Below, piece by piece: positions 53,732 through 60,578 of a stretch of 60,578 bases of DNA. The first letter of the stretch is position 1. Each line of letters starts with the position of its first letter. Below the pieces are notes generated by a model that worked only from the letters and a program-made list of their open reading frames with translations, was not told the DNA's origin and did no database searches. The position numbers and the translations under genes were made by a program. The stretch is from Lachnospiraceae bacterium (GTDB lineage: Bacteria; Bacillota; Clostridia; Lachnospirales; Lachnospiraceae), in NCBI GenBank assembly GCA_017938285.1, contig JAGBBW010000048.1, positions 1-60,578 of the forward strand, given 5' to 3'.

Positions 53732-54664
53732 ATGAAAGAATATTTGGTAGGTTACACAGGTTTTGTAGGCAGTAATATTGCTGCAAAGCATGAATTTTCA
53801 GGATTATTTAATTCAAAGAATGTACAGGAGGCATATGGAGAAAATCCGGACCTGCTGGTATATTCCGGAGTAAAGGCAGAAATGTTTCTGGCAAACAGGA
53901 ATCCGGAAGCGGATTTTGCGATGATGGAAGAGGCTTTGGGAAACATCAGAAACATTGCTCCTAAAAAACTGGTACTGATTTCCACAATAGCTGTTTACCA
54001 TAATCCGGATAATGTGGATGAGGAAGCAGCGATTGAGGAAAGTAATCTTGCAGCGTATGGGAAAAACCGGATGTATCTGGAGAAAAAGGTACGTGAAAGT
54101 TTTCCTGATGCACTGATTGTCAGACTGCCTGGATTGTATGGGGCAAATCTAAAAAAGAATTTCATTTACGATTTTATAAAAATAATTCCTGCAATGCTGA
54201 CGGAAGAAAAATACAGAAATTTATCTGGGAACAGCCAGCTGATCCAGGACAGTTATTATAATCTGGAAAATGGTTTTTATAAGTATAAAGGACTGGAAAA
54301 GGAAGAGGAACAGAAACTGAAGGAAGAGTTTGAAAAAGCAGGGTTCTCAGCGCTTAATTTCACCGACAGCCGTGGAACTTACCAGTATTATAATCTGGAG
54401 AATCTCTGGAACGATATCAAAATTGCGTTAAAGCATGATATAAAACTGCTGAATCTGGCAGTGGAGCCTGTGACGGCAGGGGAATTGTTTTTCTTTCTTA
54501 CTGGACAGGAATTTGTAAATTGTATGGATAAACCAGTGCCTTATTTTAATTACAGAACAAAACATGCAGAATATTTTGGAGGGGCAGACGGATATATAAA
54601 AACCAAAGAGGCTGTTCTGGAGGACATAAAAAAATATGTATCAAAAATGAGAGGTATTTTATGA
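53732..54664 (+). CDS. NAD(P)-dependent sugar reductase/epimerase (SDR)
   Basis: 310 residues from the ATG at 53732 (GTGAGGT upstream). NAD site LVGYTGFVGSNIA, LVLISTIAVYHNP, and YGKNRMYLEKK (YxxxK-like catalytic pair) are visible. It resembles reductases that act on 4-keto sugars, although it is shorter than typical RmlD/GalE family members. It overlaps the next gene by 4 bases (ATGA). It probably works in sequence with the FAD enzyme and the isomerase that flank it. Confidence 0.8.
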   Translation: MKEYLVGYTGFVGSNIAAKHEFSGLFNSKNVQEAYGENPDLLVYSGVKAEMFLANRNPEADFAMMEEALGNIRNIAPKKLVLISTIAVYHNPDNVDEEAAIEESNLAAYGKNRMYLEKKVRESFPDALIVRLPGLYGANLKKNFIYDFIKIIPAMLTEEKYRNLSGNSQLIQDSYYNLENGFYKYKGLEKEEEQKLKEEFEKAGFSALNFTDSRGTYQYYNLENLWNDIKIALKHDIKLLNLAVEPVTAGELFFFLTGQEFVNCMDKPVPYFNYRTKHAEYFGGADGYIKTKEAVLEDIKKYVSKMRGIL

Positions 54665-55449
54665 AGTTAGCCATTTCAAATATTGCCTGGCCTGTTGCTG
54701 AAAATGAAAAAATGTACCAGACCATGTCAGACATGGGATTTACCGGAATTGAAATTGCACCGACAAAACTGTTTCCAACTGCACCATACGCACATTTGAG
54801 CGAGACTGCCAAATGGTGTGAGAAGATGAAGAAGGAGTATGGTTTGCAGGTAGCTTCCATGCAGTCAATATGGTATGGAAGGACAGAAAACATGTTTAGT
54901 TCCGCAGAAGAAAGGAAATGTCTGCTGGAATATACCAAAGAGGCTGTACGGTTTGCAGAGGTTGCTGGTTGTGGAAATCTGGTGTTCGGCTGTCCGAGAA
55001 ACCGGAATATTGGAGAAAATGCAGAACTGGAGGAAGCAGTTTCGTTTTTCAAGGACTTGGGGGAATATGCTTATGCCCATGGCACAGTCATTGGGATGGA
55101 GGCAAATCCGCCAATTTATAACACAAATTTTATTAATGACACTGCTTCTGCAATTGCACTGATTAAAGAGGTGGACAGTAAAGGTTTCCGTCTAAATCTG
55201 GATTTTGGGACGGTTTTGCAGAATGAGGAATCACTGGAAACATTTTGTGATAATGTGGGACTGATTAATCATGTCCATATAAGTGAACCTGGACTGGAAA
55301 AAATCAGGGAAAGACAGGAACACAAAGTACTGGCTGAAATGCTGTGGAATGCCGGTTACCAGGGATTTGTTTCCATTGAGATGAAGCAGCAGGAAAACAC
55401 TTCAGATATTATTTCAGTGATGAATTATTTGAGGGAGGTATTTGCATGA
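54661..55449 (+). CDS. TIM-barrel sugar isomerase/epimerase
   Basis: 262 residues. AP-endonuclease-2/xylose-isomerase-like TIM barrel: AISNIAWPV, MGFTGIEIAPTKLF, SMQSIWYG, VFGCPRNRNIG, GMEANPPIY (metal Glu), NLDFGTVL, HVHISEPG and FVSIEMK (metal Glu). The metal-binding residues of the family are kept. Such enzymes interconvert keto and hydroxy sugars or polyols. The gene is overlapped on both sides by the neighbours (ATGA), so it is part of the same pathway. Confidence 0.88.
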   Translation: MKLAISNIAWPVAENEKMYQTMSDMGFTGIEIAPTKLFPTAPYAHLSETAKWCEKMKKEYGLQVASMQSIWYGRTENMFSSAEERKCLLEYTKEAVRFAEVAGCGNLVFGCPRNRNIGENAELEEAVSFFKDLGEYAYAHGTVIGMEANPPIYNTNFINDTASAIALIKEVDSKGFRLNLDFGTVLQNEESLETFCDNVGLINHVHISEPGLEKIRERQEHKVLAEMLWNAGYQGFVSIEMKQQENTSDIISVMNYLREVFA

Positions 55450-56252
55450 TTTATGAAAAGCAGAAGGGTGTACCTAAGTTTGAATGTATGGAGTATGAAG
55501 GAAAAACTTCGGAATACTGTGTGCTGATTCCAATTATTAACGAAGGCGACAGAATTCGCAAAGAACTGGAGCGCGCATATAAATATAATGTACATACATA
55601 CGCGGATATCGTGATTTGTGATGGTGGTTCCACGGATGGCTGTACGGAGGAAGAACAACTGAAAAAATTAAAGGTGAATGCGTTATTGGTGAAACGTGAC
55701 GCAGGAAAGCAGGGCGCCCAGCTGCGAATGGGAATCTGGTGGGCATTACAGAGAGGATATAAAGGAATTATTACAATAGACGGAAACAATAAGGACAGTA
55801 TAGAGGATGTTCCTAAATTTATTGACAAACTGAAGGAAGGGTATGGTCTGATTCAGGGTTCCAGATTTGTCCGTGGAGGCAGGGCAATAAATACACCATT
55901 TGTCAGGCTGCTTTCCGTCCGTTTGATTCATGCACCGGTGATTTCCCTTACGGCAGGGCAGTGGTTTACTGACACTACCAATGCCTACAGGGGGTATTCT
56001 GCGGAATATCTCAGGGATGAAAGGGTAAAGCCGCTGCGGGATATTTTTATGACGTATGAACTGCTGGCATATCTTTCTGTAAGAGCCACCCAGCTTGGTT
56101 ATAAAGCATGCGAGATTCCTGTTACAAGGGCTTATCCTAAAACGGGAAAAGTGCCGACAAAGATTAGTTTTTTCAAGGGAAACAGTGAACTGATGAAGAT
56201 ACTTTTCAAAAATTTATTCGGTGCATATAAACCGGAAAAGGAAAGGTCATAG
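55446..56252 (+). CDS. GT2 family glycosyltransferase (DPM-like, no membrane domain)
   Basis: 268 residues. GT2 domain with VLIPIINEGDRI, VICDGGSTDG, GKQGAQLRMGIWWAL, ITIDGNNKDS (metal site) and FVRGGRAINTP. The sequence pattern is that of DPM1-like enzymes, but the C-terminal membrane helices are missing. The segment DTTNAYRGYS is a conserved acceptor-side motif. It sits 1 base ahead of the SMR pair, so it probably makes the lipid-linked sugar that the pair moves. It overlaps the TIM-barrel gene by 4 bases. Confidence 0.85.
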   Translation: MIYEKQKGVPKFECMEYEGKTSEYCVLIPIINEGDRIRKELERAYKYNVHTYADIVICDGGSTDGCTEEEQLKKLKVNALLVKRDAGKQGAQLRMGIWWALQRGYKGIITIDGNNKDSIEDVPKFIDKLKEGYGLIQGSRFVRGGRAINTPFVRLLSVRLIHAPVISLTAGQWFTDTTNAYRGYSAEYLRDERVKPLRDIFMTYELLAYLSVRATQLGYKACEIPVTRAYPKTGKVPTKISFFKGNSELMKILFKNLFGAYKPEKERS

Positions 56253-56253
56253 T

Positions 56254-56595
56254 ATGTTGGAATCGTTGCAGAAGAATAAAAAAGGAATCCTGCTGATGAT
56301 AATTTCTTCCCTGTGTGTCTGTGTGGGACAGTTATTATGGAAATTGTCATCAGCGTATGGAATTGTAGTGCTGCTTGCAGGATTTGCTTTTTATGGCATT
56401 GGAGCCTTGGTGATGCTGGTGGCGTACAGATATGGAAAGCTGTCAGTGTTACAGCCTATGCTTAGTCTGAATTATGTGTTAAGTATAGTACTGGCAGGTG
56501 TTGTCCTGAAAGAAGAAATATCACTGGTAAAATGTGTGGGAGTTCTGATTATTATTGCCGGAGTTATTCTGATAGCCGGAGGTGATGAGGAGTGA
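56254..56595 (+). CDS. SMR-like membrane protein, ArnE/ArnF type (first of pair)
   Basis: 113 residues with four hydrophobic helices (about 11-28, 33-52, 65-85 and 90-108). The pattern CVGQLLWKLSSAYG, then VAYRYGKLSVLQPMLSLNYV and LKEEISLVKCVG is typical of EamA/SMR proteins. Two adjacent half-size copies resemble ArnE and ArnF, which flip undecaprenyl-phosphate-aminoarabinose. Here the cargo would be the lipid-linked sugar made by the neighbouring GT2 proteins. The stop overlaps the next start. Confidence 0.82.
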   Translation: MLESLQKNKKGILLMIISSLCVCVGQLLWKLSSAYGIVVLLAGFAFYGIGALVMLVAYRYGKLSVLQPMLSLNYVLSIVLAGVVLKEEISLVKCVGVLIIIAGVILIAGGDEE

Positions 56596-56918
56596 TTTAT
56601 TACTGTATTTTACTGTTGATGACGCTGATAGGAGCAGTGGCTTCACTGTTCTTAAAGAAAGCCTCCGGAGCAGGAGGAATTGTTGAACTAATTAAAAATA
56701 AGAATTTGTATCTTGGAGGAATACTGTATGTGCTGTCGGCAGTGCTGAACATATATATTTTGAGGTATCTGGATTATTCTGTAGTGTTGCCATTGACATC
56801 GTTTACATATATTTGGACGTTGTTTTTATCTGGAACAATATTGAATGAAAAAATAACAAAGAAGAAGATTTTTGGTGTAGTGTTGGTGATTTTTGGTGCA
56901 GTGTGTATTGCGAGATAA
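56592..56918 (+). CDS. SMR-like membrane protein, ArnE/ArnF type (second of pair)
   Basis: 108 residues from a GTG start that overlaps the previous stop; GGAGGTGATGAGGAG precedes it. Four helices with LIGAVASLFLKKASGAGG, YLDYSVVLPLTSFTYIWTLF, LNEKITKKKIFGVVLVIFG and ICIAR-type ending (here VCIAR). It is the partner of the preceding protein, most likely a heterodimer with opposite orientation in the membrane. Confidence 0.82.
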   Translation: MIYYCILLLMTLIGAVASLFLKKASGAGGIVELIKNKNLYLGGILYVLSAVLNIYILRYLDYSVVLPLTSFTYIWTLFLSGTILNEKITKKKIFGVVLVIFGAVCIAR

Positions 56919-56976
56919 GAAAGGTACGCTTTTTATATTCTCTATAATTTCAAATACCATGAGGAGGAATTAAACG

Positions 56977-58827
56977 TTGAAAACCAAGATTGAGTTACAG
57001 AAGAACTATATTCTAATAGCTGCTGTTTTTTTGATTATATTTACAATATCTGCATTTATAAGGAAACCTCATGAAGCAGAAGGATTTTATATGTCAGATG
57101 CTACATATCATGTTTTATTGACAATGCAAGCTTATGATGAAACACCAAGTTCAATACATCATTGGTTGCCTATTCAAACCTATGGAAGTACTTATGATAA
57201 AGATATAATGAATGGACCTTCTTTGCTTCAAGATGAATTTGGAAATAGTTACTATGTATCATTTTCTCCGCTAGGATTTTCTGTACCTTATTTTTTTTGC
57301 AAGATTTTTCATTTAGATTTAACAGTAGACAGCCTTTATATTTTTAATTGTTTATGTATGCTTCTGAGTGCTGTACTTGTCGGCTTTATTATGTATATGC
57401 TGTTTAAAAAGCAGATTATATTTTGGTTATCTGTAGTAGTGTATATGTTTTTACCAGAGGTTCTTTATACACAAGGAATTGTATACTGGCATCATAGTTT
57501 GACACAAGTTTTTTTGCTACTACAAACAATTTTATTCATTTTGCTTTTCATTGAAAAAAGAAAAAATAAGGGATTATTATTGTTATTTTTTATAGTTTCA
57601 TTTGTGTATCCGTATTCTGAATGGACTGGATATATTTGTAATATAGGAATGGCACTTGGAATTCTTGTTTTAGATTTCAAGATAGAGAAAGATGAAAATC
57701 AAAAAAGAAGATTTTCACTTGCAACAACAACAGTTGCAAAAGTTTTTGTATTAGCAGTGATTACAATAAGCGCATTCGGTTATTACATTTACAGATTTTC
57801 GATTATTTTAAGTGTTTCAGATATCATTTCTACAATGACTTCGAGAGCTGGCGCCAGAAGTGAAGCGTCATTGACTACATTATTGACAGGATATAAGAAT
57901 TCTTATTTGCCATTACTGATGGTTGTAATAATGTGCTTGGGGATTGCACTGTTAGTTAAATCATCCAGAAAGAAGCTGGCAGATATATTTATTCAAAAGA
58001 AATACTTGGTTGTCATAACTGTATTCATTTTCCCGATTTTTGAAAATCTACTCATGATGGAGCATGCGATTTCATATACATTCGATCGACTTAAAGGCGC
58101 AACGATTCTAATCTTTATTTTTATAGTAAGTGTATATGCATTAGGAGAAATATCAAAAAAAGTTGTTTGGATTGTTACATTATTTTCTTCTGGTTTTATC
58201 ATCATTGCAGGATTAGGTACTTACAGTAGTGGAAAGACAATGTTACTGAGTGAATATCAAGATACTATTATAATGAGGGATTATTTGCAAGAGAATTATA
58301 TTGATGGTGGAAAATGTATGTTGGTAAAGGATGGTTGGAGAGCTTGGGGGTATTTGCAGACTTTATATCATCGAAATATATACTGTACGGCATTGTATTC
58401 TGAAAATCAACTGGAAGAAATTGCTTTTAATACAGGAAGAGATTATATTGTGGTTTTGAAAGCAACATCCGAATATGGAGATACATCTTGCTATACCAAA
58501 GCGGTAGTTATAGAATTGTCAACATCAAATGTATTTCAACTTAGTGTATTGGATGGAAAAGTGATATCGGAAGAAATTGTTGAGTTATATGCAGCGGAGA
58601 TTACAGATGTCAATTGGACAAACGGTATTTTTAATTTTAATAATGCAGAAATACTGTTTAACAATACATCATACAACTATGCAAAACTTGAAACTGCAAC
58701 TAAAATTTATTGTAATGGTGAAGTTTATAATATTGTTAGTATGAATAGTGATTCGAACTGGATTCATGTTTATGTGGATAAAGACGCAACAGATTGTGGG
58801 TATCCAAGCGTTTTGAAAGTTGAGTAG
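56977..58827 (+). CDS. Multi-membrane-helix protein, GT-C-like glycosyltransferase
   Basis: 616 residues from a TTG start with GAGGAGGA about 9 bases upstream. About 11 membrane helices in the first 410 residues and a C-terminal soluble part of about 200 residues. The loop after the first helix carries acidic and His residues (HEAEGFYMSDATYH), as in GT-C enzymes that use lipid-phosphate sugars outside the cell. The DNA is markedly AT-rich compared with the preceding genes. It is the last gene of the operon, next to transposase remnants. It is the best candidate to transfer the flipped sugar onto the exported polymer. Confidence 0.75.
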   Translation: MKTKIELQKNYILIAAVFLIIFTISAFIRKPHEAEGFYMSDATYHVLLTMQAYDETPSSIHHWLPIQTYGSTYDKDIMNGPSLLQDEFGNSYYVSFSPLGFSVPYFFCKIFHLDLTVDSLYIFNCLCMLLSAVLVGFIMYMLFKKQIIFWLSVVVYMFLPEVLYTQGIVYWHHSLTQVFLLLQTILFILLFIEKRKNKGLLLLFFIVSFVYPYSEWTGYICNIGMALGILVLDFKIEKDENQKRRFSLATTTVAKVFVLAVITISAFGYYIYRFSIILSVSDIISTMTSRAGARSEASLTTLLTGYKNSYLPLLMVVIMCLGIALLVKSSRKKLADIFIQKKYLVVITVFIFPIFENLLMMEHAISYTFDRLKGATILIFIFIVSVYALGEISKKVVWIVTLFSSGFIIIAGLGTYSSGKTMLLSEYQDTIIMRDYLQENYIDGGKCMLVKDGWRAWGYLQTLYHRNIYCTALYSENQLEEIAFNTGRDYIVVLKATSEYGDTSCYTKAVVIELSTSNVFQLSVLDGKVISEEIVELYAAEITDVNWTNGIFNFNNAEILFNNTSYNYAKLETATKIYCNGEVYNIVSMNSDSNWIHVYVDKDATDCGYPSVLKVE

Positions 58828-58849
58828 AGTGAGCGATCCAAAACAAGGA

Positions 58850-58953
58850 GTGTCGAGCTGTCAGAGGAAGAATTTATGTCAGGTTTTTCAAAAGAGGATA
58901 AATTAATATCGGTAGTTACCATTGTTGTGTATTGGAATGAGGGTGCACTTTAG
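58850..58953 (+). pseudogene. Short Rpn/PD-(D/E)XK transposase fragment
   Basis: The frame reads LSEEEFMSGFSKEDKLISVV, then TIVVYWNEGAL and a stop. It is nearly identical to the internal segment of the gene at 59923 (EEFLSGFSKEDKLIPVVTIV). It is therefore a decayed partial copy of the same family, cut off by the junction with the IS66 remnant at 58954. Confidence 0.65.
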
Positions 58954-59630
58954 TGGGCGTATCTGACCTGTGACGGATACCAGGCGTACTATGGCATGGC
59001 GGATGCCATTATGATCACCGGATGTTTTGCCCATGCAAGGCGCCGTTTTGACGCAGCCCTTACCGCATTAAAAAGGACTTCACGAAAGAACAGCTGAAAG
59101 AAACGGTTGCATGGCAGGCGATGGAACGGATCGGAATCCTTTATAAAATCGAGGAATTGGTTCGTGACAAAACAGCAGAAGAAAGATACGAAGAACGCCA
59201 GAAACAGTCCCGCCCGGTACTGGACGCACTGTTTGAATGGCTGCATACAATGGAAGGCTCCGTGGACAGGTCTTCTCTTATTGGTGGTGCCATTCTTTAC
59301 ACCCTGAACCAGGAAAAGTATCTGCGCCGGTATCTGGAAGACGGCCATCTGAGCATAGACAACAACAGTACGGAGCGTGCCCTGAAAAATTTTTCCGTCG
59401 GACGCCGGAACTGGCTGTTTGCCAAAAGCATCCGCGGGGCAGATGCCAGTGCTGTTGTCTACAGCATTACGGAAACAGCACTGCTGAATGGTCTGAAATC
59501 ATATATGTATCTTGCCTATGTGCTGGAAGAACTCCGCCAGATGGGGCCGTTTCCAAAACCGGAGGAGCTGGACAGGCTGTTGCCATGGTCGGATAGTTTA
59601 CCCGAAGAGATAAAAACAAAAGCGAAATAA
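58954..59630 (+). pseudogene. IS66 transposase (TnpC), C-terminal half, frameshifted
   Basis: The first part (YLTCDGYQAYYG, then CFAHARRRFDAAL) and the second part from about 59075 (KKDFTKEQLKETVAWQAMER, then GHLSIDNNSTERALKNFSVG, RRNWLFAKS) are classic IS66 TnpC. The CDGY Asp and the Glu of NSTERA are transposase active-site region residues. They lie in different frames, with one base lost near the A-run at about 59070. The N-terminal half, including the first catalytic Asp, is absent. The longest intact piece is 59121-59630. No TnpA/TnpB of IS66 is present. It is non-functional. Confidence 0.85.
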
Positions 59631-59922
59631 TAAAAAGAAAAACAGCTACCGCATATCTGATTGCAATGTTCAGAAATGCGGTAATTGCTTTTTGTCAAGA
59701 TACGGATAATTACCTACTTACGTTATGCTGGCTGTATCAAAGTATAGGAAGCGCTTGTTTCCTATACGCCTTGTTTTGGAGCACTTAATGTTAATTGCCC
59801 TATAAATGACACAAAAAGCACATATAATATAACCAAGTCTAGTACATCGTCTGATAAATAATCTTTTTTGTTTGTCTATTTATTTTACGTTGTGCCAGCC
59901 ACGTAAAGAAAGAAGGCAGAGT
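59631..59922. other. Intergenic with two inverted repeats
   Basis: No gene seen. TACCGCAT/ATGCGGTA (59647-59654 with 59676-59683) followed by Ts could be a terminator. GTATAGGAA/TTCCTATAC (59742-59750 with 59759-59767) is a perfect 9-base inverted repeat with an 8-base loop. Confidence 0.4.
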
Positions 59923-60578
59923 ATGGGAAAAAGGAATGTTGTAACCAAAAAGTACATGGCAATGAATGATAAATTTGCGGATCTCTGTAATTATGTTTTA
60001 TTTGATGGAGAGCAGGTGATTCATCCGGAGGATTTGGTGGAAAAGGATGTTACAGAGCTGGGCATTCCTTTTACAGAAAAGGGAAGCCAGACAATAGAAA
60101 AAATCCGGGATTTGCTGAAATCCTGTACAATTAAAAGTGCAGATGGTGTGACCTATCTGATTATAGGAGTAGAAAACCAGACAGATATCCATTATGCAAT
60201 GGTTGTCCGTGGCATGGTACAGGATTCTTTGAATTATGCGGCACAGGTGGAAGCATTCGCAAGGAAACACCGGAAGGAAAAAGATCTGCTTGGGGAAGAA
60301 TTTTTGTCAGGTTTTTCGAAAGAGGATAAACTAATACCGGTAGTCACCATTGTCGTGTACTGGAATGCGGGTGCATGGGATGGACCAAGAAGCCTGCATG
60401 AGATGTTTGATGTGAAAAAGAAAGAAGTTTTAAAATTCATTCCGGACTATTGGATCAATCTGGTCGTTCCGGAAGAAATTGATGATTTTGAAAAATTTGC
60501 GACCCAGCTTGGGCCGGTTCTGGAGTACTGCCAGTGTTCAGCGGATAAAGCAAAGTTAAGAGAATTAAAGAATTCAAA
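59923..60578 (+). CDS. Rpn family recombination-promoting nuclease/transposase (partial, runs off end)
   Basis: 218 residues are visible from the ATG at 59923 with no stop before the window edge. The start MGKRNVVTKKYMAMNDKFAD and LCNYVLFDG, IIGVENQTDIHYAM (the E-x-Q of the PD-(D/E)XK nuclease core) and VVTIVVYWNAGAWDGPRSLH identify the Rpn/PDDEXK-type transposase-like family. These proteins promote RecA-independent recombination and are often multicopy. The first residues conserve the active-site Asp region. A truncated relative lies 1.4 kb upstream. Confidence 0.85.
   Translation, partial: MGKRNVVTKKYMAMNDKFADLCNYVLFDGEQVIHPEDLVEKDVTELGIPFTEKGSQTIEKIRDLLKSCTIKSADGVTYLIIGVENQTDIHYAMVVRGMVQDSLNYAAQVEAFARKHRKEKDLLGEEFLSGFSKEDKLIPVVTIVVYWNAGAWDGPRSLHEMFDVKKKEVLKFIPDYWINLVVPEEIDDFEKFATQLGPVLEYCQCSADKAKLRELKNS

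Larger units (their letters stand above)
58837..59780. repeat. 12-base inverted repeat enclosing transposase debris
   Basis: TCCAAAACAAGG at 58837-58848 and its exact complement at 59769-59780 enclose the Rpn fragment and the IS66 remnant. They could be ends of a composite or decayed element, or chance. Confidence 0.3.

Noticed and set aside
59742-59767. 9-base inverted repeat as a terminator
   Set aside because: No T run follows on either strand and no gene end is near enough; left as part of the intergenic note.
1-60578. tRNA, rRNA or CRISPR array
   Set aside because: No cloverleaf with a GGTTCRAAT-type arm, no rRNA-like stretch and no regularly spaced direct repeats were found on reading both strands.

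Overview
The window looks like a chromosomal segment of a Gram-positive, low-to-moderate GC gut Firmicute, most likely a Lachnospiraceae (Blautia/Ruminococcus-like). The clues are AGGAGG-type ribosome binding sites, LytTR-DUF3021 and MoxR-DUF58-VWA operons, meso-diaminopimelate dehydrogenase, a tetrahydrofolate riboswitch in front of a folate ECF S-component, and Rpn/IS66-type transposase relics. No rRNA, tRNA or CRISPR array was seen. Assignments come from reading the sequence and recognising motifs; no database search was run.

Layout. 1-1.2 kb: end of a UPF0175/DUF3368 toxin-antitoxin pair and a frameshifted small gene. 1.4-7.1 kb: a lipoprotein (minus strand), then a structured leader with a terminator hairpin, a helical-repeat protein and a large hybrid sensor kinase (HK-REC-HPt). 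7.2-10.3 kb: LytTR/DUF3021 pair (minus) facing an alpha/beta hydrolase-TetR operon whose promoter carries two matching operators. 10.3-18.5 kb: an envelope-related run (repeat-containing membrane-anchored protein, GT2-GtrA fusion, PAP2 phosphatase, phosphodiester glycosidase), a second hybrid kinase and a DHH phosphoesterase with an extra C-terminal region. 18.5-19.2 kb: non-coding tract with short degenerate repeats. 19.2-26.8 kb: MoxR/DUF58/VWA operon. 26.9-28.8 kb: ddh and uppP, both serving peptidoglycan synthesis. 28.9-33.4 kb: an HTH protein with two palindromes around its promoter, then a response regulator, a MITE-like insertion, an ABC exporter and a histidine kinase. 33.5-35.9 kb: a solitary araA and a riboswitch-controlled folT. 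36.3-39.5 kb: a FliB-like protein overlapping a secreted CotH-kinase-like lipoprotein.

From 39.6 to 58.8 kb lies one long, tightly packed surface-polysaccharide operon. It starts with a promoter and a leader containing an intrinsic terminator (likely attenuation or antitermination). It encodes two glycosyltransferases, a Wzm/Wzt-type ABC exporter whose permease has an unusual outward-facing N-terminal domain, a 1563-residue fusion (methyltransferase, beta-rich region, long coiled coil, GT4, GT2), an epimerase, two GT-C-like membrane proteins, an FAD oxidoreductase, a DPM1-like glycosyltransferase, an NAD(P)-reductase, a TIM-barrel isomerase, another GT2 and a pair of SMR-like proteins resembling ArnE/ArnF. 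I infer that the first half builds and exports a polymer on the cytoplasmic side. The second half looks like a lipid-linked-sugar branch: sugar made and loaded on undecaprenyl phosphate inside, flipped by the SMR pair, and added outside by a GT-C enzyme. The most AT-rich genes (49.6-51.7 and 57.0-58.8 kb) look like variable parts.

The right end (58.8-60.6 kb) is transposon debris: a short Rpn-type fragment, a frameshifted IS66 TnpC C-terminal half, and an apparently intact Rpn-type gene running off the window.
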